DNA of 55,709 bases from Acidobacteriota bacterium (GCA_018269075.1 JAFDVJ010000102.1:1-55709); one strand, 5' to 3'; positions 16,275 through 25,963 are shown, counted from the first letter of the stretch. The notes: generated by a model not told the origin, from the sequence alone. Numbers and translations: made by a program.

Positions 16275-19200
16275 TCAGAAGGTCAGCCGAAGACCGAACT
16301 GCAGCCGGCGCATCGGCCCGGCGCTGGTGATGCGGCCGAAGTTGCCCGGCGACGCGATGTTGGCGGGCGCGGAGGCGTTCGGCTGATCCAGATTGACGTT
16401 ATTGAAGATGTTCGTCCCTTCGCCGCGGAACTGCACCTTGAAACGCTCGCCGAACCGGAAATCGCGTGACAGCGCGAGGTCGACCGACCGGTAGCCCGGC
16501 CCGCTCAGAAAGTTGCGCGGCGAGCTGCCGTCGGTGGCGACGCCGGTGACCGCGAGATTGCGCGCGAAAGCGGTGATGTTGAACCACATATCCGCCGTCG
16601 GATGGTCGAGATGCGGGTTGCCGATGACCTGCGCCCGGTCGTTCGTGCTGCCGTCGAGGTTGGCGTCGACGTTGCCGTTCGTCACCGTAAACGGGCGTCC
16701 GCTGCGCAGCCTGACGATCGGCGACAGGCTCCAGCCGTTGACGATTCCCCGCAGGATCTTATTGTCGCCTTTATAAAAGTCGGGCCGGAAATTCATACTC
16801 ATACTGAAAACGTGGCGCTGGTCCGTGTCGGCGCGGCCCTTTTCCAGAAACAGTCGGCTGTAATTCTGGGCGAGGCCCTGCGTCGTGTTGTTGTGAAGCT
16901 CGGCGCTGCTGAGCGTCTTGCTGAAGGTGTAAAACCCGGTCACGGTGACGCGCTTGCCGAGCCGGTAACTGCCGGTCAGCTGCATCGCGTGATAGGAGGC
17001 GTCCTGATCCGAGTCGAGAACCGTGACCGCGCCGAAGAGCGGATTCGGCCGGCGCGACAGGACGTTGCCGGTCGTCGCGGTCGGCGTCAGCACCGGATAG
17101 TTGACGTCGCGGCCGAACGGCAGATTGCCGCTGATCGTCCCGACGTAAGCCGCGCCGAGCGTCAGGTCCCTGAACAGCTGGCGCTGGATCGAGACGTTGG
17201 TCTGAAAGGTCCGCGGCCATTTGAAATCCGGCGAGACCGCGAACAATCCGCCGCCGGTCGTGAACCCGCCGGTATACGGAAACGGGTTGCCGCCCGGAAA
17301 GGCGTTGTACGGATTGCTGAGCGACGCGCCGAGCGGCAGCAGCGTCACGGCGTCGGCCCGCCGGTTGATGTTGGTAAACGTCAGCCGGGTCGAGAACGGC
17401 TGGAAGTTGGTCATCGTGTTCCACTCGTTGCCCGAAATGCTGCCGTAGAAGATGCCGGCGGCGGCGCGGACCGACGTTTTCCCGTCGCCGAACGGATCCC
17501 AGGCGATTCCGAACCGGGGCGAGAAATGGCTGTAGCTGACGGGAATGCCGCCGCGTTCGACGCCCGGGTCGCCGTAGAACTGGGCGCCGACCGGCGCGAT
17601 CGGATTGACGGTCGATCTTTGTCCCGGGATGTAGTTGACGACGCGGTTCTGCGGATCGGTCGGCGGCGTCTGGACGTCCCAGCGGAGCCCGAGATTGAGC
17701 GTCAGCCGCGAACTGACCTGAAAATCGTCCTGCGCGAAAAGCGCCGTGTACCAGGTGTTGGTGTAGCCCGTGACCGGCGCGTCCTGCGTCACCGCGCTCG
17801 GAATGCCGAGCAGAAAATCGGCGAAGCCGTTGCCGGTCGAAGTGTTGTTGAACGTGAAGACGCCGTAGTTGTTGAGCAGCGTCTGCTGAATGTCCTTATT
17901 CAGCGAAAGCTCGCCGCCGAGCCGGAGCGAGTGGCGGCCGAGAGTCCAGCTGAAAACGTCGCGCATCGAATAGACGTTGGTCCCGGCGGTCGGGCCGCCG
18001 ATCGCGTTCGAGAGCGTGAAATAGCCCGAAACGGTGATCTGCGGCAGCGACGGGTCGCCCTGCGGAAAGAACGACGAGCCGAGGTCCTTGAGCGATTTGT
18101 TCGGCACGTTGAGCCGGACGGCGAAATTCCGGCCGTAGGTCATCCAGACCTGATTGATCTTGTTCGGCCCGACGATCCAGACGTCGCTGAGATTGACGTT
18201 GTGCTGCCGCCACTGATAATCCTGGGTCGCCCAGGCGACGTTGCCGCTGCCCGGAAAGACGGTGGTTTTGCCGGCGGTCGTATAATACGAAAACGTCAGC
18301 CGGTGCGCCTGATTAAGCTGATAGTCGATTTTTCCGAGATATTCGTTCGTGTTGTACGGGTTGGCGACGTTGCCCTGCCAGCCGATCAGCCCTCTTCCGG
18401 GAATCACGACGTTCGGCAGCGGGAGATAGGTATCGACGATCCGCCGCGCGACCGGATCGATCCGGCCCGGGCAGATCACGCCGGTGACGCCGTTGCAGGT
18501 AAAGGTCGTCGCGGTCGCGAGCGTCGTGCCGGTCGCCGGATCCTTCGGGACGGCGCCGCTCGACGTCCGGAAATCGCCCGACCGTTCGGCGGCCGTCGGA
18601 ACGATCGCGCCGGCCAGGAAAGTGCTCGTGTTCTGCCGGAGCCCCGAGTAGGAAAAGAAGAAAAACGCCTTGTCGGTCCTGATCGGCCCGCCGATCGTGC
18701 CGCCGAACTGGTTGCGCCGGTACGGGGCTTTGGCGAGAACCGAGCCCCATTCGTTGGCGTTGAACTTATCGTTGCGGACGAACTCGTAGAGCGAGCCGTG
18801 GAATTTGTTCGTGCCCGACTTGGTCAGGACGTTGATGATGCCGCTCGCGAACCGGCCGTATTCGGCGTTGTAGCTGTTGGTCTGAACCCTGAATTCCTGA
18901 ATCGAGTCGGGGTTCGGCGCGACGTTGCCGGTGTTGCGGAGGTTCGTCATATTCAGCCCGCCGTCGAGATAATAGTTGACCGAGCCGGTTCCGCCGTCGG
19001 TGCCGCCGTTGATCAGCGTCCGCTGTTCGGGAAAGCCGAGACTGAGGTTGCTGGTCGTCACCGACGCGGTCGCGACGCCCGTGTTGTTCGACTGGACGCC
19101 CGGCGTCAGATCGAGCAGCGTGTAGACGTTGCGCTCGACGAGCGGCAGATTCTCGATCTCCTGCGACTGGATCGTCCGCCCGAGCTCGGCCGAAGTCGTG

Positions 19201-19631
19201 TTGACCTCCGGCGGGGCCGTGCTGACGGTGACCTCTTCGCTGACGGATCCGACTTCGAGGCTGATGTCGGTGCGGGCGAGGTCGCCGACGCGCAGGACGA
19301 TGCCTTCGCGGATCGCCTTTTTGAAACCCGAGCCGGCCGTCACCTCGATCACGTAGTTTCCGACCGGAAGAAACTCGATCCGGTAATTGCCCTCGGCGTC
19401 GGCGCTGACGGTGCGGGTGAGCCCGGTTTCGACGTTTCGCGCGGTCACGGTCGCCGACGGCACGGACTGGCCGCTCGGGTCCAAAATATTTCCGAGAATG
19501 GTGGCGGTGGTGATTTGCGCGACGGAAACCGAAGACAGCGCGAGCATCAACGCGATTACCGCGAATACGGCGGCAGCCGGTTTTCGGCAAACGGCGCCGC
19601 CTAAAGTCAAAGCTTCATTGGAGCGTTTCAT
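16275..19631 (-). CDS. Oar-like TonB-dependent outer-membrane receptor
   Basis: The 1118-residue protein has a signal sequence to about residue 38. A carboxypeptidase regulatory-like domain follows at about 40-120 (TATILGNILDPSGQSVPSATV), then a plug domain (LPLVERNVYTLLDLTPGV) and a long beta-barrel ending in the outer-membrane signature Phe (LQFGLRLTF). Oar-type receptors are abundant in Acidobacteriota and are thought to import oligosaccharides or serve in adhesion and protein secretion. It is divergent from a LacI regulator that heads a lyase/hexuronate gene set, so uptake of uronate-containing oligosaccharides is the likely job; that part is inference. Confidence 0.92.
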   Translation of the reverse strand: MKRSNEALTLGGAVCRKPAAAVFAVIALMLALSSVSVAQITTATILGNILDPSGQSVPSATVTARNVETGLTRTVSADAEGNYRIEFLPVGNYVIEVTAGSGFKKAIREGIVLRVGDLARTDISLEVGSVSEEVTVSTAPPEVNTTSAELGRTIQSQEIENLPLVERNVYTLLDLTPGVQSNNTGVATASVTTSNLSLGFPEQRTLINGGTDGGTGSVNYYLDGGLNMTNLRNTGNVAPNPDSIQEFRVQTNSYNAEYGRFASGIINVLTKSGTNKFHGSLYEFVRNDKFNANEWGSVLAKAPYRRNQFGGTIGGPIRTDKAFFFFSYSGLRQNTSTFLAGAIVPTAAERSGDFRTSSGAVPKDPATGTTLATATTFTCNGVTGVICPGRIDPVARRIVDTYLPLPNVVIPGRGLIGWQGNVANPYNTNEYLGKIDYQLNQAHRLTFSYYTTAGKTTVFPGSGNVAWATQDYQWRQHNVNLSDVWIVGPNKINQVWMTYGRNFAVRLNVPNKSLKDLGSSFFPQGDPSLPQITVSGYFTLSNAIGGPTAGTNVYSMRDVFSWTLGRHSLRLGGELSLNKDIQQTLLNNYGVFTFNNTSTGNGFADFLLGIPSAVTQDAPVTGYTNTWYTALFAQDDFQVSSRLTLNLGLRWDVQTPPTDPQNRVVNYIPGQRSTVNPIAPVGAQFYGDPGVERGGIPVSYSHFSPRFGIAWDPFGDGKTSVRAAAGIFYGSISGNEWNTMTNFQPFSTRLTFTNINRRADAVTLLPLGASLSNPYNAFPGGNPFPYTGGFTTGGGLFAVSPDFKWPRTFQTNVSIQRQLFRDLTLGAAYVGTISGNLPFGRDVNYPVLTPTATTGNVLSRRPNPLFGAVTVLDSDQDASYHAMQLTGSYRLGKRVTVTGFYTFSKTLSSAELHNNTTQGLAQNYSRLFLEKGRADTDQRHVFSMSMNFRPDFYKGDNKILRGIVNGWSLSPIVRLRSGRPFTVTNGNVDANLDGSTNDRAQVIGNPHLDHPTADMWFNITAFARNLAVTGVATDGSSPRNFLSGPGYRSVDLALSRDFRFGERFKVQFRGEGTNIFNNVNLDQPNASAPANIASPGNFGRITSAGPMRRLQFGLRLTF

Positions 19632-19770
19632 ATCTCATTTTTCTCCTTAACAGATAGATCAAGAATCCGGGTAACGATTTTTTAATTTTGAATAACTTAT
19701 CGGTTCAAAATCAGTCGGGATCAATTTTTATAGACAACGGGAATTGTGTCTCGACAAATTATGTGATAAT

Positions 19771-19800
19771 ATGTTAACGTTAACTGAAAGATTTTGTCAA
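19771..19800 (-). promoter_or_regulatory. Receptor promoter overlapped by LacI-type operator
   Basis: On the minus strand TTGACA (19800-19795) and TAACAT (19776-19771) are separated by 18 nt. Between and partly under them lies the perfect palindrome GTTAACGTTAAC (19773-19784), with the central CG typical of LacI-family operators. The site lies 46 nt upstream of the LacI start and 139 nt upstream of the receptor start. Confidence 0.6.
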
Positions 19801-19829
19801 GCCCGGAAAACGGCCGCAGGATTCGAAAA

Positions 19830-20888
19830 ATGACCGCATTGAAGAAAAAACAGATCACGCTCAAGGACATCGCCGAACGGAGCGGCGTCGCGATGATGAC
19901 CGTCTCGCGGGTCGTCAACGGAACCGGATACGTCAGCGAGGAGACTCACCGGCGGGTGATGGAGGTCGTCGACGAGCTCAATTACCGGCCGAACGGCGCG
20001 GCCCGCAGTCTCAAGCGGCAGCGTACCGAGACGGTCGGGCTCGTGCTCGGCGATCTCTCGAATCCCTATTCGACGGTGCTCGCCAATTCGGTCCGCGAAC
20101 ATCTCGCGGTCCGCGGCTACAGTCTGTTCATCTGCATCAGCGAACAGAGCGCGCAGGAGGACATCACCGCCTTCAATTCCCTCGTCGATCACAATGCCGA
20201 CGGGATCATCGTCGCGACGCGCTCGAACACGGGCGGCGACAAACGGCTCGAAGCGATCGCCGACAGCGGCGTGCCGGTCGTCGTCGTCGGCCGCGATTTC
20301 AGGCACAAGACGGTCGATTTCGTTTCGGCCGACAATCTCACCGGCGGTTTCGAGGCGACGCAGCACCTGATCGATCTCGGCCACAAAAGAATCGCCTTTC
20401 TCGGCGGCAATTACGAAAGCCGCAACAGCCTCAAACGCCTTCAGGGATATTTGAACGCGCTCCGGCTGCACGGCATCGAAGCCGACAAACGGCTGATCAC
20501 GGGCAGCAGGGAAACAAGCTCGCGCGTTCCCGGCTACTCGACCGAGAAGATGGGCTACGAAGGAATGAAACGGCTGCTTTCACTGCCGGATCGGCCGACC
20601 GCCGTTTTCGCCCGCAACGATTTTACGGCCGTCGGCGCGATGCTCGCGATCAAGGAAGCCGGGCTGACGATCCCGCAGGACATCGCGATCGTCGGTTTCG
20701 ACGACACGCCGCTCGCGCTCCACACGATGCCGGCGCTGACGACGGTCCGCCAGCCGGTCGGACTTCAGGGACAGCTCGCCGCCGAGATGCTCCTCAACCG
20801 GATCTCGGCCAAAAAAGTTCTCGACCGCGTCGAACGCGTGCTCGACTGCGAACTGATCGTCCGGTCGTCGACGGTCGTCGCGGTCTGA
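19830..20888 (+). CDS. LacI-family transcriptional regulator
   Basis: The protein of 352 residues begins MTALKKKQITLKDIAERSGV. Helix-turn-helix residues are at about 9-30 and the hinge helix at about 48-62 (YRPNGAARSLKRQ). The periplasmic-binding-protein-like effector domain runs from about 65 to the end (TVGLVLGDLSNPYSTVL, VGFDDTPLALHTMPALTTV). The ATG at 19830 is preferred over one 36 nt upstream, since the HTH then starts at the usual distance. The effector is probably a sugar acid or its phosphate derived from the polymer degraded by this locus. The likely targets are the divergent receptor and the downstream genes, through the palindrome at 19773. Confidence 0.93.
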   Translation: MTALKKKQITLKDIAERSGVAMMTVSRVVNGTGYVSEETHRRVMEVVDELNYRPNGAARSLKRQRTETVGLVLGDLSNPYSTVLANSVREHLAVRGYSLFICISEQSAQEDITAFNSLVDHNADGIIVATRSNTGGDKRLEAIADSGVPVVVVGRDFRHKTVDFVSADNLTGGFEATQHLIDLGHKRIAFLGGNYESRNSLKRLQGYLNALRLHGIEADKRLITGSRETSSRVPGYSTEKMGYEGMKRLLSLPDRPTAVFARNDFTAVGAMLAIKEAGLTIPQDIAIVGFDDTPLALHTMPALTTVRQPVGLQGQLAAEMLLNRISAKKVLDRVERVLDCELIVRSSTVVAV

Positions 20889-20959
20889 GCCGCCGCCGGA
20901 TTTTACGACCCGAAAAACGGAACTGAAAACGGCAGCCCGAATTTGCCGGAAACCGCATT

Positions 20960-22285
20960 ATGGAGAGAATCGGAGCCCCAAATATCGACGGGAAGGATAA
21001 GTTTAAGATCGGCGGCCTGCGCTGGCTGATCATCGGGCTCGTCTTCCTCGCGACGCTGATCAACTACATCGACCGCCTGACGGTTTCGGTGCTCGCGCCG
21101 CTGATCACGAAGGACCTCAATCTGACGAACACCGAGTTCGGCGGCATCGCGACCTGGTTTCTTTTCGCCTACACGATCAGCCAGAGCCTGTCGGGCCGGC
21201 TTTACGACCGCGTCGGCATCAAGAAGGGCTTCTCGATCTCGATCGTCGTCTGGTCGCTGGCCGCGATGGCCCACCGGTTCGCGGTCGGGCTCGGCAGTCT
21301 GAGCGCGTTCCGGTTCGTGCTCGGTCTCGGCGAGGCCGGCAACTGGCCGGGCGCGGCGAAAACCGTCGCGGTCTGGTTTCCGGCCCGCCAGCGCGCGCTC
21401 GGGATGGCGATCTTCAACAGCGGCGCCGCGATCGGCTCGATCGTCGCGCCGCCGATCATCGTCGCGCTGACCGCCTATTTCGGCCACTGGCAGCAGACGT
21501 TCGTCGTCACCGGGCTGCTCGGCTTCGTCTGGCTCGCGCTCTGGTGGACGATCTACGACGCGCCCGAAAAACATAAATGGCTGACGGCCAAAGAATACGC
21601 CGTCATCACCGAAAACGCGCCGCAGGACTCCGAATCGCCGAACTCCGAACGCGCGCCCGGCTGGTTCGAGCTGCTCGGCTACCGGCAGACGTGGGCGATC
21701 GTCATCGCGCGGTTTCTGGTCGATCCGATCTGGTGGCTCTACATCACGTGGCTGCCGCTTTACCTGAGCAGCGTCCACGGCTTCGACCTCAAGCAGATCG
21801 GCCTCTTCGCGTGGGTCCCGTATGTCGCGGCCGACGCCGGCAGTCTCTTCGGCGGCTGGTTTTCGGGCTTTCTGATCGGCCGCGGATGGTCGGTCGACCG
21901 GGCGCGAAAAGCCGTCGTCATCTTCGCCGCCGCGTTGATGCCGGCCGGGATTCTCGCCGCCTTCACGCCGGACGCGATGGTCTGCCTCGGTCTGATCGGC
22001 GTCGTTCTGTTCGGCTTTCAGGTCTGGATCAACAACGTCCAGACGCTGCCGAGCGACTTTTTCCCGCCGGGCGCGGTCGGCTCGGTCGCCGGTCTCGGCG
22101 GCACCGGCGCGGGCATCGGTTCGATGATCTTCATCTTTACGACCGGCTGGGTCGTCGACCATTTTTCGTATACGCCGATCCTCGTGACGGCGGGCATTCT
22201 GGCGCCGGTCGGCACGCTCGTTCTCTGCGTGCTGGCGGGCCCGATCAAAAAACTTTCAATACCCGATTTAAGGGAGACAAACTAA
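20960..22285 (+). CDS. MFS transporter of the hexuronate/sugar-acid (ExuT/GudP) type
   Basis: The 441-residue protein has about 12 membrane helices. It shows the anion:cation symporter family signatures LINYIDRLTVSVLAP in helix 1, GRLYDRVGIKKGF in the first loop and GLGEAGNWPGAAK in helix 4. In this family such motifs go with galacturonate, glucuronate or glucarate uptake. The protein would bring monomeric sugar acids into the cytoplasm. It lies 71 nt after the LacI gene and 2 nt before the SDR gene, so an operon is likely. Confidence 0.9.
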   Translation: MERIGAPNIDGKDKFKIGGLRWLIIGLVFLATLINYIDRLTVSVLAPLITKDLNLTNTEFGGIATWFLFAYTISQSLSGRLYDRVGIKKGFSISIVVWSLAAMAHRFAVGLGSLSAFRFVLGLGEAGNWPGAAKTVAVWFPARQRALGMAIFNSGAAIGSIVAPPIIVALTAYFGHWQQTFVVTGLLGFVWLALWWTIYDAPEKHKWLTAKEYAVITENAPQDSESPNSERAPGWFELLGYRQTWAIVIARFLVDPIWWLYITWLPLYLSSVHGFDLKQIGLFAWVPYVAADAGSLFGGWFSGFLIGRGWSVDRARKAVVIFAAALMPAGILAAFTPDAMVCLGLIGVVLFGFQVWINNVQTLPSDFFPPGAVGSVAGLGGTGAGIGSMIFIFTTGWVVDHFSYTPILVTAGILAPVGTLVLCVLAGPIKKLSIPDLRETN

Positions 22286-22287
22286 CT

Positions 22288-23058
22288 ATGATGAATAATT
22301 TTTTTGACTTTACTGGAAAAGTCGTGCTCGTCACCGGCGCGTCGAGCGGCATCGGACGCGCGACGGCCGAGCTGTTCGGAAGCCTCGGCGCGGCGGTCGC
22401 GCTGACCTACCACAAGAACCGGGCCGGGGCCGACGCGGCGGTCGCCGCGATCGCGGAAACCGGAAACCGGGCGATCGCGGTCCGGACGGACGTCACCGAA
22501 GACGGCGCGATCGCGCGGATGATCGGCGAGGTCGAGGCCGCCTTCGGCCCGGTCGACATTCTCGTCAACAACGCCGGCTCGCTCGTCGAACGGCTCCGCA
22601 CGCTCGAGCTGACCGAGGCCCGCTGGAACGAGGTGATGAACCTCAACGCGACGAGCGCCTTTTTCGCGGCGCAGGCGGTGATCCCGAAAATGCTCGAAAA
22701 GGGCGGCGGCGTGATCGTCAACGTGACGTCGATCGCCGCGCGCAACGGCGGCGCGCTCGGGTCGATCCATTATTCGTCGGCCAAAGCCGCGATGCTGACG
22801 ATGACGAAGGGGCTCGCCAAGGAATTCGCCGGCCGCGGCATTCGCGTCAACGCGGTTTCGCCCGGCGTCATCGACACGCCGTATCACGAGACGTTCACGA
22901 CCGCCGAAGTGATGCAGAATCTCCGCAGCGCGATCCCGATGGGCCGCGAGGGCCGTCCGTCGGAAGTCGCCGGCGTGATCGCCTTTCTCGCCTCCGACGC
23001 GGCCAGCTACCTGTGCGGCGAAACGATCGAGATCAACGGCGGGCTGTTGATGGATTAG
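22288..23058 (+). CDS. SDR-family NAD(P)-dependent oxidoreductase, probable sugar-acid reductase/dehydrogenase
   Basis: This 256-residue classical short-chain dehydrogenase has TGASSGIG near residue 16 for cofactor binding, the NNAG motif, catalytic Ser in VNVTSIAA, YSSAK (Tyr-x-x-x-Lys) and an INGG end. AGGGAG precedes the ATG at 22288. In lyase loci an SDR typically reduces 4-deoxy-5-erythro-hexoseulose uronate or oxidises 2-keto-3-deoxygluconate; the sequence alone does not settle the substrate. It sits in one operon between the hexuronate-type transporter and the lyase. Confidence 0.9.
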   Translation: MMNNFFDFTGKVVLVTGASSGIGRATAELFGSLGAAVALTYHKNRAGADAAVAAIAETGNRAIAVRTDVTEDGAIARMIGEVEAAFGPVDILVNNAGSLVERLRTLELTEARWNEVMNLNATSAFFAAQAVIPKMLEKGGGVIVNVTSIAARNGGALGSIHYSSAKAAMLTMTKGLAKEFAGRGIRVNAVSPGVIDTPYHETFTTAEVMQNLRSAIPMGREGRPSEVAGVIAFLASDAASYLCGETIEINGGLLMD

Positions 23059-23063
23059 GGTTT

Positions 23064-25064
23064 ATGCTGAAAAAATATCTGGCAGTCATCATAATTTTCG
23101 CGGTCTGCACGGGGCTGGCCGCCGGGCAGGACAAAAAAGAGCTCGAAGCCGAAAAGTCTCCGAGCCGCAAGCTGAAGGGCGAACACCCGCTCGTCGCGGT
23201 TATGAAATCGGCGCCCTCGTCGCTCAAAAAAGAGCTCGAAGGCGTTCATCCGCGCGTCTTTCTGACGGAGACGGAGATCGACGCGCTCAAAGAAAAAGCG
23301 AAGACGCAGCGGGAGCTCTGGCAGACGGCGCTCGCCCGCGTCCGCGCGCTCAAGATCGAGCCGCCGCCGCCGCCCGCCGAGACGCGCCGCGCGCAGAACG
23401 AGGTCGGGCTCGGCATTTCCGAGGCCGCTTTCGCCTACAAAATGACCGGCGAGAAGAAATATCTCGACGCCGCGAAAAAATATATGGACGCGGCCTGCGC
23501 CTACGACATCTGGGGTTACGCGTCGAACAAGCCGAACGTCGATCTCGCGGCCGGCCACCTGCTCTACGGGATGGGCTGGGGCTACGACCTGCTCTACCAC
23601 GACCTGACGCCGGCCGAACGCGAAAAATACCGCGACAAGCTCGCCAAACAGGCCCGCCTGATGTTCGAGTTCTTTAAACCGAAACCGGGCAAGACCTACG
23701 CCTACAGCCAGAACCACACGTTCATCCCGATCGCGGGCCTCGCCGTCACGGCCTACGCGCTGATGGGCGAAACGCCCGGCGCCAAAGACTGGGCCGCGTT
23801 GTCAAGGGCGATCTTCGACCGCGTGCTCGCGACCTATTCGAAGGACGGCTATTACTACGAGGGTATGGAATACTGGATCTTCTCGACGCCGTGGATCGTG
23901 CATTATCTGGACGCGCAGCGGCACGCGACCGGCGAGGACCTTTACCCGACCGTGCCCGGCCTCAAAAACGCGCATCTTTACGTCGCGCATTCGACGCTGC
24001 CGGGCGGCGAGTTCAACTTCGATTACGGCGACATCTACGCCGGCCCGACGACGCGCGCGCGCGCTGGCGACGACTACGAGCGCGAACGGATCGACGGGCA
24101 TTTCCGCACCAACTACAACATTCTCTACAATCTCGCGAGCCGCTACCGGAGCGGCGAGGCGCAGGGCGTCGCCGACTGGCTCAAGTCGAAGGGACAGGTC
24201 AACGCCGAGGAATTCTGGACCTTCATCTGGTACGACCCGTCGGTCAAGCCGGTCGCGATCGAAAAACAGCCGGCGGCGCATTATTTCCCCGACCACGAAG
24301 TCGTCTACTGGCGGTCGGGCTGGGACGACCGGGCGACGGCCTTCTCGTTCAAGGCCGGCCCGCCCGAGGGTCACGCCGCGCGCGCGCTGCTCGAAAAATA
24401 TCCCGAGTGGCGGCTCTCGAGCGGCCACGCACACCCGGACGCGGGCAGCTTCATCATCTGGGCGGACGGAAAATACCTGACCGGCGATTCCGGCTACGCG
24501 GGCGTCCCGCTGACCGAGCATCACAACACGGTCGTCTTCGGCGGCAGGGGCCAGAACCGCGAGGGCGGCGGCCACGACGTCTGGGTCGGAATTCCCTCCG
24601 AGCGGCTCGACCGGATCCGCCTGACGAGCGTTAAGATCGACGCGAAAACGGTCGCGCTCGTCGCCGATCTCGCGGCCGCTTACGAGCCCGAGCTCGGCGT
24701 CCGCAAATTCACGCGAAGCTTTACGTTCACGGCCCCGGACGGCTTCGTCGTGACGGACCGGATCGAGACCGACCGCGAACAGACGATCACCGGCTTTCTC
24801 CACGCGGACAACGCGATCGAGAAGATTTCGGACGGGCGCTTCGTCTTCGAACCCGGCGGCACGAGCCTGCTCGTCGAGCTGAAAGATCCCGGGGAGTTCG
24901 AAACGAAGATCGAAAAGAACATCGTGACCGCGCCGGGCCCGCCGGGAGCGGTCGACAAAGGCACGCGCGAGGAACGCGGCGTCCGGCTGGCGATCTCGAC
25001 CGCGCGGAAAGTCGGCCAATTCGAGCAGACCCTGACGCTCCGGATCAAAAAATCCGGCGAATGA
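23064..25064 (+). CDS. Secreted heparinase II/III-like polysaccharide lyase
   Basis: The 666-residue protein has a signal peptide (about 1-22, VCTGLAAGQ). A helical toroid domain, about 60-390, contains QNHTFIPIAG (H218) and DGYYYEGMEYW (Tyr near 265). A C-terminal beta-sandwich region contains GHAHPDAGSF (H455/H457). Asn-His, Tyr and His in this order match the catalytic layout of heparinase II/III and exo-alginate lyases (PL15/PL21-like), which cut uronate linkages by beta-elimination. The start 5 nt after the SDR stop supports co-transcription. The polymer could be alginate, a glycosaminoglycan or another uronate glycan. I cannot choose between them from sequence alone. Confidence 0.87.
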   Translation: MLKKYLAVIIIFAVCTGLAAGQDKKELEAEKSPSRKLKGEHPLVAVMKSAPSSLKKELEGVHPRVFLTETEIDALKEKAKTQRELWQTALARVRALKIEPPPPPAETRRAQNEVGLGISEAAFAYKMTGEKKYLDAAKKYMDAACAYDIWGYASNKPNVDLAAGHLLYGMGWGYDLLYHDLTPAEREKYRDKLAKQARLMFEFFKPKPGKTYAYSQNHTFIPIAGLAVTAYALMGETPGAKDWAALSRAIFDRVLATYSKDGYYYEGMEYWIFSTPWIVHYLDAQRHATGEDLYPTVPGLKNAHLYVAHSTLPGGEFNFDYGDIYAGPTTRARAGDDYERERIDGHFRTNYNILYNLASRYRSGEAQGVADWLKSKGQVNAEEFWTFIWYDPSVKPVAIEKQPAAHYFPDHEVVYWRSGWDDRATAFSFKAGPPEGHAARALLEKYPEWRLSSGHAHPDAGSFIIWADGKYLTGDSGYAGVPLTEHHNTVVFGGRGQNREGGGHDVWVGIPSERLDRIRLTSVKIDAKTVALVADLAAAYEPELGVRKFTRSFTFTAPDGFVVTDRIETDREQTITGFLHADNAIEKISDGRFVFEPGGTSLLVELKDPGEFETKIEKNIVTAPGPPGAVDKGTREERGVRLAISTARKVGQFEQTLTLRIKKSGE

Positions 25065-25152
25065 TCGATGCGTTAGTTGATCGTGGTTCGTGGTTCGTTT
25101 GTCAGGAATCGCTTCGGATCGAAAAACGCGGCGAACCACGGCTGAGGGAATC

Positions 25153-25260
25153 AACCGTCCGAACGGCGAGCGGTTGTTTTTCGATCCACTAAAAACACTA
25201 AAAACACGAAATATTTTTAGTGTTTTTAGTGTTTTTAGTGGATCGATTAAAAATCGTTCG
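25153..25260. repeat. Dispersed hairpin repeat with nonamer units, copy 1
   Basis: The unit has ACGGCGAGCGGTTGTTTTT, then CACTAAAAA nonamers, a short spacer and the inverted TTTTTAGTG nonamers. It ends GTGGATCGA. A related copy in the same orientation lies at 27550-27662. It follows the lyase gene and could act as a terminator. Confidence 0.75.
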
Positions 25261-25294
25261 CGGCCTCAAACCATAAATTTAAACAGACTCTTAA

Positions 25295-25939
25295 TTATTC
25301 CGGCACGAACTCGCCGAGATTGTCGGCGACCTGCGCCGAGAGATCGATCGCGGCGGCGGTCGCGCTCTGTTCGTCGCCGCCGACCGAGGTCATCACGCGG
25401 ACCATCGCGCCGTCGCTGCGGCGGCGCGTGACGCTGTCCCAGACGGTGTTCAGCTTGTCGCGATACTCGCTCGCCTCGGTCCGGCCGCGGCCCTGATACC
25501 AGTAGATCATAATCTCGTCGAACGTCCCGTTCTCGATCCGGTAGCGGTTGGCCGTAAAAACGCGGCCCGCCGGCGTGCGGATCTCGACCGTCTGCGGCTC
25601 GCGCATCACCCAGCCCGCGCCGGGCAGACAGTTCTGCGGCGAGTGATAGGTGACGCCCGTCCGCTGCGAGGCGTAGTAGCCGACGTACAGATTGGCGATC
25701 CGGCCGGTGTCCGGCCGCGTGTAGAAACGCTGCGTGTAGTCGGTCACGCGAAGGACGCTTTCGGTCTGCGGGCCGAACCGCATCTCGTCGCCCTTCTGCC
25801 GCCACTCACCCAGCATTTCCGGCAGCGCGGCGAGCGGCCGGCGGACGACCTCGGCCTCGCTCCGCCGCTCGAACCAGTTGACGAAAACGCCGCCGCACAC
25901 CAAGGCGGCGAGCAGCAGCCAGTATTTCGCGTTTTTCAT
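25295..25939 (-). CDS. epsI: EpsI-family exosortase-associated protein
   Basis: The product of 214 residues starts MKNAKYWLLLAALVCGGVFV, a single membrane anchor. The EpsI domain follows, with the diagnostic HSPQNCLPGAGW motif (His and Cys) and YWYQGRGRTEASEYRDK. EpsI proteins are fused to or encoded beside exosortase A; the exact reaction is unproven, but the conserved His/Cys suggest a role in substrate processing or polymer attachment. The ATG at 25939 is chosen because GGAAACGAG precedes it. The ATG at 25954 would leave almost no leader after the -10 box. Here EpsI lies 4.4 kb from the exosortase, on the same strand, with a two-component pair and a transporter between. Confidence 0.9.
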   Translation of the reverse strand: MKNAKYWLLLAALVCGGVFVNWFERRSEAEVVRRPLAALPEMLGEWRQKGDEMRFGPQTESVLRVTDYTQRFYTRPDTGRIANLYVGYYASQRTGVTYHSPQNCLPGAGWVMREPQTVEIRTPAGRVFTANRYRIENGTFDEIMIYWYQGRGRTEASEYRDKLNTVWDSVTRRRSDGAMVRVMTSVGGDEQSATAAAIDLSAQVADNLGEFVPE

Positions 25940-25963
25940 CTCGTTTCCGGCCATCAAAAAATT

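Noticed and set aside
16602..19604. 1000-residue plus-strand open frame opposite the TonB-dependent receptor
   Set aside because: Antisense shadow with no domain; the minus strand encodes a complete receptor.
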